IMG/VR virus record: IMGVR_UViG_3300046167_000314
Span: 1 to 34,254 of that record
Direction: 5' to 3' (one strand)
DNA length: 34,254 nucleotides
Source: a virus
The position numbers were made by a program, and so were the translations under genes. The notes beneath the pieces were generated by a model that saw only the letters and a program-made list of their open reading frames with translations, had not been told where the DNA came from and made no database searches. Positions within the stretch are counted from its first letter, which is position 1. Each line of letters begins with the position of its first letter. Below, in pieces: positions 24,047-30,681 of this stretch.

Positions 24047-25922
24047 TCTCATTAACTAACCCGTTGAAAAAGCTGACACTCTCAGATATGGATGTCCCCT
24101 TCTTAAACTGATACCAGTCATTCGACGACATTTTGCCGATTTTGGCCTCAACAGCACTTCTCCAGTCCGCTTCACGGATGCCGGGTGCGCCATCTTCATC
24201 GTGTTCTGTCCAATTACCAGCCGCCAACATCTCTTGCAGCGTGTCGATTGCTGTCTGTTGTTTGGCACTACGGCGTGACTTTGGCTTGGGCAATTCGTCC
24301 ATTATGTCCAAAACCAAGCTGCTTTGCTCTTGTGCAAATGCGTCTTGCACAAATCGCACCTCACGCGCATTTAAGGCAATCGGTTCGGCCTCTTGCACAT
24401 CTTTCTGCTTTGCTACCTTTACAACGACAGATTGCGTCCCCTCAGTGCGTTTAATGGCAACAGAGGTATCAACAGCCCCCAACAAAGAAGAACTGCCACG
24501 CAAGCCTTTGTCGCTGTCCTTGCCGCTATGGTGAACAGCCAGAACCGTGCAATCGAACCATTCTTTCATTAGGTCGCATGACCGGATAAACATGCCCATA
24601 TCGGTTGCTGAGTTCTCATCAGCACCAGACCCGGCGAATGACCTTGCCAGCGTATCCACCACTATAAGGTCTGGCGATACACCGCCGAGCGTATCCTCAA
24701 TGGCGTGTCTCAGTTGTAACACATCTGGGGCATCTTCCATCGCCATACCAATGGGAGTTGTAACGGCATAGAACGGCACACCATCGTCATCTAGCTGCCT
24801 ATCCCTATGCCAAGCTTCCGCCCTTACAGCGATGCCTGATTGGCCTTCCATAGCCAAATAAACGACTGCTCCTTGTGATGTGGGTCGCCCGTTCCAGTCG
24901 ATACCGTGTGCAATCGACAACGCCCAATCAATCGCTAGGAACGATTTGAATGTTGCTGGTGCGCCATATAGCACCGCAAAGCTGTTCTCGATTAGGTAAT
25001 CCGCCACCATAAAGCTGGGCGGCGGGGTAGCCCTTAGTTCTCCGAGCGTCTTGACTTTGATTTTGCGCTCAATGGTTGCAGGAACTTCTGCAACGCTATC
25101 GGATATGCTTGCTGGCGCACTGTTTTGCTGTGGCGCAATGCGAAGGTCTGGAAGTTTTCCCTCTCGGCCTCGGATAATAGTGCTGGTAACTTTCCTCTTG
25201 AACTCATCTAATCCTCTCCCTTCGGCGTTCAAATCGCCTGTCCTGCTTTTTACTTTACGTTCATAAACTGGGTAAACATTCTCGACCATCCATTCCACCG
25301 TAGGAAATGTCTTATGCTCTCGGACATAATCACCGATTGAAGCCAGAACCATACGAGCCATGAACTTTTCACGACCATCAACAACATTGCCCCAAACATC
25401 AATATCAGAGCCACCCATAGGAGGCTCAAGGCTAGTAGTAGCCAGCCCTGTAGCTTGACTAGCAACCCTCGGTGGAAATAATGCGAAGTCTTCGTCATTT
25501 ACCCAACGATAACCTGTGCTGGCGGGGTGTATGACGTAACCGCCGTCACCTCTAACGTCAACACAGCCGTCAATACCAGCACGATTTCTAATGCCATCAG
25601 AGTGCCGATAATAATAGTGCCATCCACCTGATTGCGTCTCAGATACCTTAGTGATGCCCAAAAGTTCTGCATTGTCCTTTACCCAATCCTTACCTTGTTT
25701 GCCGTCTCTTACGTCAATGTCGATGACCGACACGCCGGAGACTTCTCCAGTCGGCATACCAATAAGAGCAGCGCCCGGCAAGGAAAATAACCGCTCAATC
25801 TCATCTGGGTCTTGCGTTGCTGATTTGAACCCGCCCTGACAAACAGGACGCTTCTTTACATCGCACGGGAAGACAGGGTAATCCTCTGCCACCTCAAGTG
25901 CTGTGCTTATAATATCCATCAT
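24018..25922 (-). CDS. Bifunctional PrimPol and RepA-like helicase
   Basis: 634 residues. Residues 8-150: a PrimPol domain (PF09250) with GVSVIDIDVRDG (Asp68, Asp70 metal site), TQSGGWHYYYR and GGYVIHPAS (His132). Residues 300-510: a RecA/RepA-type ATPase (AAA_25) with Walker A LYGAPATFKSFLA (Lys326), Walker B LIVVDTLAR (Asp423) and VHHSGKDSDKGLRGSSS. The C-terminus (residues 540-634) may be a winged DNA-binding part. It likely primes and unwinds phage DNA and may act at the local repeats. No phage DNA polymerase was found, so host polymerase is presumably used. Its start overlaps the methyltransferase stop. Confidence 0.9.
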   Translation of the reverse strand: MMDIISTALEVAEDYPVFPCDVKKRPVCQGGFKSATQDPDEIERLFSLPGAALIGMPTGEVSGVSVIDIDVRDGKQGKDWVKDNAELLGITKVSETQSGGWHYYYRHSDGIRNRAGIDGCVDVRGDGGYVIHPASTGYRWVNDEDFALFPPRVASQATGLATTSLEPPMGGSDIDVWGNVVDGREKFMARMVLASIGDYVREHKTFPTVEWMVENVYPVYERKVKSRTGDLNAEGRGLDEFKRKVTSTIIRGREGKLPDLRIAPQQNSAPASISDSVAEVPATIERKIKVKTLGELRATPPPSFMVADYLIENSFAVLYGAPATFKSFLAIDWALSIAHGIDWNGRPTSQGAVVYLAMEGQSGIAVRAEAWHRDRQLDDDGVPFYAVTTPIGMAMEDAPDVLQLRHAIEDTLGGVSPDLIVVDTLARSFAGSGADENSATDMGMFIRSCDLMKEWFDCTVLAVHHSGKDSDKGLRGSSSLLGAVDTSVAIKRTEGTQSVVVKVAKQKDVQEAEPIALNAREVRFVQDAFAQEQSSLVLDIMDELPKPKSRRSAKQQTAIDTLQEMLAAGNWTEHDEDGAPGIREADWRSAVEAKIGKMSSNDWYQFKKGTSISESVSFFNGLVNEIWMGMDGNP

Positions 25923-26968
25923 AATGCTCCCTCAAGCTGTTTAATTATTCTTCCGATTTGTTCTGGGATTTGCGGGACGACCGCGTTACCCAATGCTTTA
26001 ATTCTGTGTGACCGATTGGAAACCCCATTAGCCACTCGACCCACGTTGGGTTCAACTGCCCAGAAGTCGGCTCTGTTCTCGCCGCTTCGCTCAGATTGCC
26101 CCTGTAAGTCTCCGACCCGATGTGCCTGTTCTTCGGCGCGCCCTTGTAATCGCTGGCTGCTGGTGTAGGCCACATCCTTACGTCCGTTCTCAGGCTCTTG
26201 CCCTGACCTCCGCCCGTTGTCCCCTGACTGTCGGCTGCGTTGGGTGTCGCCCACATTTGCGGACTGCTCTGTATCTGTTTCCAAGCCTTCACCGTGTTCT
26301 CGTCCACTTGCTCTCGCAGATTGGAAGGCCAAGCCCTGCCCTTCCGAGCCACTGTCGCTTGCTTCACCAGTGACTGTTCCGACCTCTGTGGCAAGTCGTC
26401 CATCGCGCATGGTGTCGCCCATAGTGGTGGCTCTCGCCACCCACTGTTCATGCTGGGGGACATCTGATTGCCCTTCGCTGTTGGCGTGTGCAACAATCCA
26501 TACTCTGTCTCGTCTGTGCGGGGCATCGACACCGCAAGCTGGAATAACAAACGGCCTTGCGGCGTAGTCTTCGGCTTCCAAGTCAGATAGCACCTCGTCG
26601 AGGCCCATCGTGATGTGTCCAGCAACATTCTCGAAAATTCCCCAAGTGGGTCTGATTTCTTTAACAAGCCGATACACTTCAGGCCAGAGGTGACGGTCAT
26701 CTTCCGCGCCTCGCTGCTTCCCGGCAACACTGAATGGCTGGCATGGGTATCCCCCGACGATGACATCTGGTCGAACAATCCCATCTGCTCGGAGTTGCTC
26801 TCCGGTGAGGCTTCGGACATCATCGTAGATTGGTGTGTCAGGCCAATGTCGTCTAAGGACTTCTTGGCAGTATCTTTCGATTTCGCAGAACGCGACTGTT
26901 TCAAATCCGGCTTTTTCGAGGCCAATGCTAAATCCCCCTATACCACTAAATAAATCTAATACTTTCAT
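25919..26968 (-). CDS. dcm: DNA cytosine-5 methyltransferase
   Basis: 349 residues. Motif I DLFSGIGGFSIGL (5-17), motif IV GGYPCQPFSVAGKQ with catalytic Cys76, motif VI ENV (113-115), motif VIII PHRRDRVW (150-157), a long variable region (160-300) and motif X RIKALGNAVVPQI near the C-terminus (from residue 322). All catalytic elements are present, so it should be active. The variable (target recognition) region is hydrophilic and full of near-repeats such as NVGDTQRSRQSG and VAYTSSQRLQGR. A second conserved frame runs through the same DNA. A possible pseudoknot precedes its ribosome site. It probably protects phage DNA from host restriction. Confidence 0.9.
   Translation of the reverse strand: MKVLDLFSGIGGFSIGLEKAGFETVAFCEIERYCQEVLRRHWPDTPIYDDVRSLTGEQLRADGIVRPDVIVGGYPCQPFSVAGKQRGAEDDRHLWPEVYRLVKEIRPTWGIFENVAGHITMGLDEVLSDLEAEDYAARPFVIPACGVDAPHRRDRVWIVAHANSEGQSDVPQHEQWVARATTMGDTMRDGRLATEVGTVTGEASDSGSEGQGLAFQSARASGREHGEGLETDTEQSANVGDTQRSRQSGDNGRRSGQEPENGRKDVAYTSSQRLQGRAEEQAHRVGDLQGQSERSGENRADFWAVEPNVGRVANGVSNRSHRIKALGNAVVPQIPEQIGRIIKQLEGAL
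25945..26823 (-). CDS. Overprinted frame inside dcm with W-x-TP-x-A-x-D repeats
   Basis: In another frame of the same strand, open from 26925 to 25945; the first ATGs are at 26823/26820 (MMSEASPESNSEQMG), then 26784. Counting from 26925 it reads FSRMLLDTSRWASTRCYLTW (97-116), KPKTTPQGRLLFQL, YGLLHTPTA, LWATPCAMDDLPQRS, RKGRAWPSNLREQV, MWATPNAAD, MWPTPAASDYKGAP and LNPTWVEWLMGFPIGHTELK (291-310). I recognise these phrases from phage proteins linked to cytosine methylases, so this frame looks selected and is not a random shadow. There is no clear ribosome site; it may be reached by frameshifting or from a weak start. Function unknown, possibly target recognition. Confidence 0.55.
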   Translation of the reverse strand: MMSEASPESNSEQMGLFDQMSSSGDTHASHSVLPGSSEARKMTVTSGLKCIGLLKKSDPLGEFSRMLLDTSRWASTRCYLTWKPKTTPQGRLLFQLAVSMPRTDETEYGLLHTPTAKGNQMSPSMNSGWREPPLWATPCAMDDLPQRSEQSLVKQATVARKGRAWPSNLREQVDENTVKAWKQIQSSPQMWATPNAADSQGTTGGGQGKSLRTDVRMWPTPAASDYKGAPKNRHIGSETYRGNLSEAARTEPTSGQLNPTWVEWLMGFPIGHTELKHWVTRSSRKSQNKSEE

Positions 26969-26979
26969 GTTTCCCCCTA

Positions 26980-27032
26980 TCCCTCGTATAAGTCGGGTCG
27001 GCGCAGACGAGGGAGTTAAACCGCGCCGACCC
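26980..27032 (-). ncRNA. Potential H-type pseudoknot leader of dcm
   Basis: In the transcript: stem 1 is GGGUCGGCGC (27032..27023) with GCGCCGACCC (27004..26995), a perfect 10 bp. Loop 1 is GGUUUAAC. Stem 2 is UCCCUCGU (27014..27007) with ACGAGGGA (26987..26980), a perfect 8 bp. A CU spacer separates the stems and loop 3 is GACUUAU. It is followed at once by UAGGGGGAAAC and the dcm ATG at 26968, so folding could mask or expose the ribosome site. The 77-base gap is the largest within the early unit below 28.4 kb apart from that beside the primase gene. Confidence 0.6.
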
Positions 27033-27045
27033 TTCTTGCTAGTGC

Positions 27046-27615
27046 TTAGAACTCGTCGTCCGCACTAGCTGCTGGCTGCGCTATGGAGGAAGGAAGCGCG
27101 CCAGTTTCTCCATCATCATCCAGTTCGGATGGACGGTCAATCCAACTCACAATCTTGAGCGTTGGAATTGTAGTCGAGCCTTTGCCAACCTTAGTTGGCA
27201 CAGCACCTGAAAACTCCACAACCGGGACTTGTCCACCTTTGTCCCCTGCCGCTTCGTAATCGCTATAAAGCTGCTGGATACTCATCGTTGCACCAGCACC
27301 ATTCGTTGCCCATTCTGCGACTGGTTCTTCCTCACCAAACGCAGACTTGCTCATGATGCAGACCTTGAAGCCACGCTTCCATTGGCCTTCGCCATCAGGG
27401 CGAGCCGCTGGTGCTTCCAAGCTGGCATCCATCACCCACTCAGGTGCGCCGCCCTCGGTAAACAAGCACCAGCCTGTTTTAATCTTAGCAAGGTCGAAGA
27501 CCGCCTTGCTCAAGTTAACCGCACCATCGCGGTTAGCCCAACTTGATGTGGATGCCATATACTTCACATAAGGCTTATAATTTCCACTGCCACCATTTCC
27601 AAAACTTAAAGGCAT
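27046..27615 (-). CDS. SSB-like protein
   Basis: Start at ATG 27615 (MPLSFGNGGSGNYKPYV). The N-terminal 150 residues look like a beta-rich OB-type domain (AKIKTGWCLF, WKRGFKVCIMSKS, PTLKIVSW). The C-terminal 35 residues are a flexible linker ending QPAASADDEF, an acidic tip like that of SSB proteins. It lies between a recombination nuclease and dcm/PrimPol genes, which suits a single-strand DNA-binding protein. I recognise the start pattern from marine phages. Family assignment is by pattern only. Confidence 0.55.
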   Translation of the reverse strand: MPLSFGNGGSGNYKPYVKYMASTSSWANRDGAVNLSKAVFDLAKIKTGWCLFTEGGAPEWVMDASLEAPAARPDGEGQWKRGFKVCIMSKSAFGEEEPVAEWATNGAGATMSIQQLYSDYEAAGDKGGQVPVVEFSGAVPTKVGKGSTTIPTLKIVSWIDRPSELDDDGETGALPSSIAQPAASADDEF

Positions 27616-27647
27616 TTTACATTCTCTCTTTTGCATGAAGCCGTTGA

Positions 27648-28412
27648 TTAAACCCCGAAGATGCGCTTGGCTTCACTACGCATTATCGGGTCATTCCAGT
27701 AAAAGCTGGAATAGGATGGGGCGAAGATGCTGGCGAGTTCATGCGCGTCATTTGACAACGATAGGAACGTCTCCATCTTCTTCACCGTAACTTTATATTC
27801 CTCAAGTATCTCTGCCGCCTCATCTTTATCGAGGTCATACACAGCAAACTTCTTTGGTGTGACGTAGCAGAACTTGATGTCATAGTCAGGCCGCATCGCT
27901 TGATACAATGCGCCTTGACGTTTGTGGTTATCCATTATCGCGCTTGGCAGTCTGCCAGTCGTTTTGAGGTCGATTGATAGATTGGGGTCGGTATAGCTAA
28001 AGTCATCGAACCCCATAATCTCAATCGGACAGCCTTCCAGCCGCAGCGATAGGCGCGTCTGGGTAGCGTCTGGTGTGCCAAAGGGTTTCATAGCTTCGAT
28101 GCCATTGGTGACGTAACCAACAAGGTCTTCTCGCGCCTTGTCCCTATCGCCGCCATTTGTCAGCAGTGCGGTGTCCTTTGAGAACTTCTTGACCGCCATC
28201 TCGATAGCTTGCTCAATCGACAGCACACCGAACTCGTCTGTCAGATATTGCTCGACACCGTATTCGGCAGCTATACCGCGCCACATATTTACATTGCTGC
28301 CACCCTTGATTTTCATCGGGTAGCGCAACAGCCACGCCGCCGGGTCCGTCCGAAACATATCAATGCTGCTGTAGGACAGATGGCGCATGCCGTGTGCTTC
28401 AAATGCTGTCAT
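27648..28412 (-). CDS. RecB/Cas4-like PD-(D/E)XK exonuclease
   Basis: 254 residues starting MTAFEAHGMRHLSYSSI. The HLSYSSIDMFRTDPAAWLLR start is typical of PDDEXK_1/RecB-like nucleases (the substrate-entry helix). The core has GIAAEYGVEQYL (Glu50), IEIMGFDDFSYTD (Asp136), NLSIDLKTTGRLP (Asp148, Lys150) and DNHKRQGALYQAM (Gln166, Tyr170). It probably resects DNA ends for recombination, together with the SSB-like protein downstream. A copy of the promoter box lies directly before it, with AAGGGAG as ribosome site. No Cas4-type iron-sulphur cysteines are seen. Confidence 0.7.
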   Translation of the reverse strand: MTAFEAHGMRHLSYSSIDMFRTDPAAWLLRYPMKIKGGSNVNMWRGIAAEYGVEQYLTDEFGVLSIEQAIEMAVKKFSKDTALLTNGGDRDKAREDLVGYVTNGIEAMKPFGTPDATQTRLSLRLEGCPIEIMGFDDFSYTDPNLSIDLKTTGRLPSAIMDNHKRQGALYQAMRPDYDIKFCYVTPKKFAVYDLDKDEAAEILEEYKVTVKKMETFLSLSNDAHELASIFAPSYSSFYWNDPIMRSEAKRIFGV

Positions 28413-28445
28413 CGAATAAACTCCCTTGTTTGTCTCGATATGTAA

Positions 28446-28487
28446 CCATTAAGGTGCGTCACGCTTTGCGTCAACCCCCAGTGGAAA
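28446..28487 (-). promoter_or_regulatory. Box-containing promoter (second early promoter)
   Basis: On the transcribed strand: TTTCCACTGG (28487..28478), then TTGACG (28474..28469), then GTGACG. At a 17-base spacing the -10 would be TAATGG (28451..28446), which is weak. A later ACATATCGAGA also matches the first early promoter. It lies in the 75-base gap before the exonuclease gene. The conserved parts are the box, TTGAC and GTGAC. Confidence 0.5.
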
Positions 28488-28847
28488 TTAAAACGCCTCC
28501 GCTGGGGATATGGTGACCTTCGCACCTTCTATCTCATTGCTCCACATCATCGTCACGCGATTTGCCAAGCAATCATCCGTGATGACATTGCAGTGCTGCA
28601 ACACATCCATCACGGCTTTAGCGCGGTTGTCGATGTCCATACGCCGCTTCGATGGTCGGCCTACAATGATTTCGATATTGAACGGATAGTCAATCTCAGG
28701 ACGCATCTCTGTTTCGAGTGCCAGAGTGACCTCGCCAATCCACTCCATATATTGCTTGGAGCGATACATCCGCCGACCCGTTATGCGCCATAAACGATTG
28801 ACGCTTGGTGGGGTCGGCAGATGGTAACAATATATTTTATTTGCCAC
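28488..28847 (-). CDS. rusA: RusA-family Holliday junction resolvase
   Basis: GTG start at 28847 inside the end of the regulator gene (GTGGCAAATAA). The protein reads (M)ANKIYCYHLPTPPSVNRLW. The catalytic block KRRMDIDNRAKAVMDVLQHC, followed by NVITDD, gives the classic acidic residues Asp71, Asp73, Asp81, Asp91 and Asp92, plus Lys77, of RusA (PF05866). 119 residues, the family's usual length. It cuts branched DNA formed in replication and recombination before packaging. The assignment is confident; a start at 28886 is possible but would overlap the regulator more. Confidence 0.85.
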   Translation of the reverse strand: MANKIYCYHLPTPPSVNRLWRITGRRMYRSKQYMEWIGEVTLALETEMRPEIDYPFNIEIIVGRPSKRRMDIDNRAKAVMDVLQHCNVITDDCLANRVTMMWSNEIEGAKVTISPAEAF

Positions 28848-29040
28848 GGCGCAGACCTGATGCCAAGTCCAGTGGGCTGACCTCATTGTCGGTTGCTGCG
28901 ACCAGCTTCACCAAAATCTCAGGCTTGGGCATACGGTCACCCAGACGATACTGAGTAATCGCTGACCGACTAACGCCAACCTTGTCGGCAAGCTTCTGGT
29001 CATTGATGTCATTATTCTTCATATATTCATGCAGGTTCAT
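28837..29040 (-). CDS. Cro/XRE-type helix-turn-helix regulator, 67 aa
   Basis: Starts MNLHEYMKNNDINDQK. A helix-turn-helix lies at about residues 14-33 (DQKLADKVGVSRSAITQYR), then LGDRMPKPEILVKLVAATD, the standard XRE fold. It lacks an extra dimerisation or cleavage domain, so it is Cro-like rather than a full CI repressor. It is encoded in the early unit and is the obvious candidate to bind the TTTCCACTG boxes or the operator half-sites near 21.9 kb. No integrase was found, so a lysogeny switch is not supported. Confidence 0.75.
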   Translation of the reverse strand: MNLHEYMKNNDINDQKLADKVGVSRSAITQYRLGDRMPKPEILVKLVAATDNEVSPLDLASGLRRGK

Positions 29041-29218
29041 CTGGTGTAACTCCCGTGATTTTCTCTAACTGCCACATTGTCTTTTCCAGCAAGTCCTCGT
29101 CAGTCGTATGACCGCGCTGGCGGTGGATGGTTTGCACTACGGCTTTAACATCTTGCATCACCTGTGACAATGCCTCTTTGTCCGATAGGCCAGCATATCT
29201 CACATCTGGTTTAGCCAT
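29027..29218 (-). CDS. Hypothetical early protein, 63 aa
   Basis: Start at ATG 29218 (MAKPDVRYAGLSDKEAL), which overlaps the stop of the upstream gene. It has two helices, ALSQVMQDVKAVVQTIHRQ and LLEKTMWQLEKI, ending VTPDEPA. Small, soluble and helical. Its end overlaps the regulator's start by 14 bases. No family recognised. Confidence 0.5.
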   Translation of the reverse strand: MAKPDVRYAGLSDKEALSQVMQDVKAVVQTIHRQRGHTTDEDLLEKTMWQLEKITGVTPDEPA

Positions 29219-29471
29219 TATAGGTGTCCTCCGGTGTGCGCTTATCAAACTGCCGCACTAGCGAATTTAACTGGTCAATCATATTAACTGCTTGGTCGCG
29301 GTTGAGCGCAAAGCGGATGTAATCATTGCCTTCTGAGATACACAAGTCGGCAACAAACCTTGCATCACTGCAAGGCGACACATAACGCAACTGTGGCGGC
29401 GGTATATCAACCGCTGGCGTTTCGGTGGCGATAACAACAGTCTCGCCGTTTTCATCTTTATGCTCAATCAT
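29211..29471 (-). CDS. Hypothetical early protein, 86 aa
   Basis: Starts MIEHKDENGETVVIATE with a Pro-rich stretch (VDIPPPQLRYVSP), two Cys (CSDARFVADLCIS) and a C-terminal helix (NMIDQLNSLVRQF). Soluble. Coupled to both neighbours by short overlaps. No family recognised. Confidence 0.5.
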   Translation of the reverse strand: MIEHKDENGETVVIATETPAVDIPPPQLRYVSPCSDARFVADLCISEGNDYIRFALNRDQAVNMIDQLNSLVRQFDKRTPEDTYNG

Positions 29472-29746
29472 GGGTTCACTCCTAAGTAGGTTTCCATAAG
29501 TGCAAAAGTGATAAGGAAGAATAGCACAAAACTAACCACTTCTGGCAATAGCCTTACAGCCGGGGCGGGCGGCTTGGCTTGCACAATCTCAAGCTGCCCT
29601 TCATCATTCACGATGCCGATTGTATATTCTGGTTTGCTCAGTTCGGCGCGCTCGGCCTTATCGGCCTCACGCTCCTCGCGCTTGCGCTTATTGTGATGAT
29701 ATTCCGCCATCCAATAATTATGCGCTGCGTCTTCCTTACTCAACAT
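29468..29746 (-). CDS. Small early membrane protein, 92 aa
   Basis: Starts MLSKEDAAHNYWMAEYHHN, with a highly charged coiled region KRKREEREADKAERAEL (about residues 20-37), then TIGIVNDEGQLEIVQ. One membrane segment follows near the end (VVSFVLFFLITFALMETYL, residues 70-88). A tail-anchored early protein; it could act on the host envelope. Coupled by ATGA-type overlaps to its neighbours. No family recognised. Confidence 0.5.
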   Translation of the reverse strand: MLSKEDAAHNYWMAEYHHNKRKREEREADKAERAELSKPEYTIGIVNDEGQLEIVQAKPPAPAVRLLPEVVSFVLFFLITFALMETYLGVNP

Positions 29747-29958
29747 CTGCTCTCTCCAAGATTGATTTCTTGCCGCGCTCCAAAACCCACAAGGCTTCTG
29801 GCAAGGTGACCGAAGGTAATTGCTGTCACCTCATTGTTGTCATGGTCGTAACCGACCAACACAAATCCCTGCAACTTACCCTTCAAGCTGTCCAGCGTTG
29901 CATCGGGGTCGAAGTCCGACCTCTTGTGGCCTCCGCCAAAGTCAATTATTTCAGCCAT
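29740..29958 (-). CDS. Hypothetical early protein, 72 aa
   Basis: Starts MAEIIDFGGGHKRSDFDP. A beta-rich domain follows (GFVLVGYDHDNNEVTAITFGH) and it ends INLGESRC. The phrase on handling a single value (VLVGYDHDNNEV) resembles small uncharacterised phage proteins, but I cannot name one. Coupled to both neighbours. Confidence 0.5.
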   Translation of the reverse strand: MAEIIDFGGGHKRSDFDPDATLDSLKGKLQGFVLVGYDHDNNEVTAITFGHLARSLVGFGARQEINLGESRC

Positions 29959-30191
29959 TGTATTTCCTCCTTCCGCTCGACACGGTTCATCAGCTTTGCC
30001 ATGCTGCGCTTGTTATCCGGCTCAACCACATCAACACGGTCAAGACGACGCTGACGACAATAGAACATGCGGCTTGATGCGTTGGCACAGTTTACGATTG
30101 ATAGACGCTCAAGTTCGCGTTCTGCATCAGCTTTAGTCGCGTGATAAACCCAGAACTCTTTTTTATCATCCAAGTGTCTCCACAAAATCAT
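29946..30191 (-). CDS. Hypothetical basic early protein, 81 aa
   Basis: Starts MILWRHLDDKKEFWVYH. It has two Cys residues (NCANASSRMFYCRQRR) and many Arg/Lys in the second half (LMNRVERKEEIQWLK), so it may bind nucleic acid. It starts inside the stop of the upstream gene and overlaps the next gene by 13 bases. No family recognised. Confidence 0.5.
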   Translation of the reverse strand: MILWRHLDDKKEFWVYHATKADAERELERLSIVNCANASSRMFYCRQRRLDRVDVVEPDNKRSMAKLMNRVERKEEIQWLK

Positions 30192-30382
30192 TGATTTGCC
30201 CTCCGTCTAATTACAGCAGTCGTGCCAGTCTCATGGTCAACACGCGCTTCATATACCATAAATTGGCGCAGATAATCGGCCTTACCTTGTTCTTTACCTG
30301 CTTTCGTTTCCGCGACAATGCGAACCATCACATAGCCTCTCTCTGGCGGCATACGAAAAATCTCATATGGCTCTTTAATCAT
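30188..30382 (-). CDS. Hypothetical early protein, 64 aa
   Basis: I take ATG 30382 (MIKEPYEIFRMPPERGY), which overlaps the end of the upstream gene by 4 bases; starts further upstream would overlap it by about 50. Contains VMVRIVAETKAGKEQGK and RVDHETGTTAVIRRRAN. Small, charged, probably beta-rich. No family recognised. Confidence 0.5.
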   Translation of the reverse strand: MIKEPYEIFRMPPERGYVMVRIVAETKAGKEQGKADYLRQFMVYEARVDHETGTTAVIRRRANQ

Positions 30383-30609
30383 GCTGTCCTCCAAATTCGT
30401 GTAGTTCCATCTATGTCGCGAATAGAACATTTTTTGCCAGTTCTCGACGCTTCATTTCGCACTCGATATTTCTCATTCCTTGCAAGAACGCGGCTTGCGT
30501 CAAATGATTGCCCAACATCTAAACATCTGAAAGTTAGGGTTTCAGCGCAAGTGGGTCGCGTCATCTTTGGCACGGGAATGTTGTTTTTAATCTCATACAT
30601 CATAGTCAT
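30379..30609 (-). CDS. First gene of the early unit, 76 aa
   Basis: Starts MTMMYEIKNNIPVPKM with AAGGAG just upstream (about 5 bases from the ATG), directly after the best promoter of the window. Contains TCAETLTFRCLDVGQSFD and ends GTTRIWRTA. As the first early gene it may be a host-takeover or regulatory protein (inference from position only). A winged or small alpha/beta fold is likely. No family recognised. Confidence 0.55.
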   Translation of the reverse strand: MTMMYEIKNNIPVPKMTRPTCAETLTFRCLDVGQSFDASRVLARNEKYRVRNEASRTGKKCSIRDIDGTTRIWRTA

Positions 30610-30639
30610 AACTCCTTCTCAATATGTGACTATGACATG

Positions 30640-30681
30640 AATATGGGGGGTGTCACGAAAAGTGTCAACCCTCAGTGGAAA
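30640..30681 (-). promoter_or_regulatory. Early promoter P1 with TTTCCACTG box
   Basis: Transcribed strand: TTTCCACTGA (30681..30672), then GGG, -35 TTGACA (30668..30663, perfect), a 17-base spacer containing GTGACA, and -10 CATATT (30645..30640). The first early gene starts 30 bases further on. The box overlaps the stop codon of the tiny membrane peptide upstream. This is the strongest sigma70-type promoter I see. Confidence 0.7.

Noticed and set aside
26980-27032. Calling the dcm leader a SAM-II riboswitch
   Set aside because: Loop 1 is similar, but the conserved 3' GCUAAA core is missing and stem 2 is a full Watson-Crick helix; only a generic pseudoknot can be supported.
26995-27032. The 10-bp inverted repeat as a terminator between the SSB-like gene and dcm
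   Set aside because: No T-run follows on the transcribed strand, and dcm has no other promoter nearby, so transcription must pass through.
28837-29040. CI-type repressor and a lysogeny switch
   Set aside because: Only a 67-residue helix-turn-helix protein is present, without a cleavage or dimerisation domain, and no integrase, excisionase or attachment site was seen.
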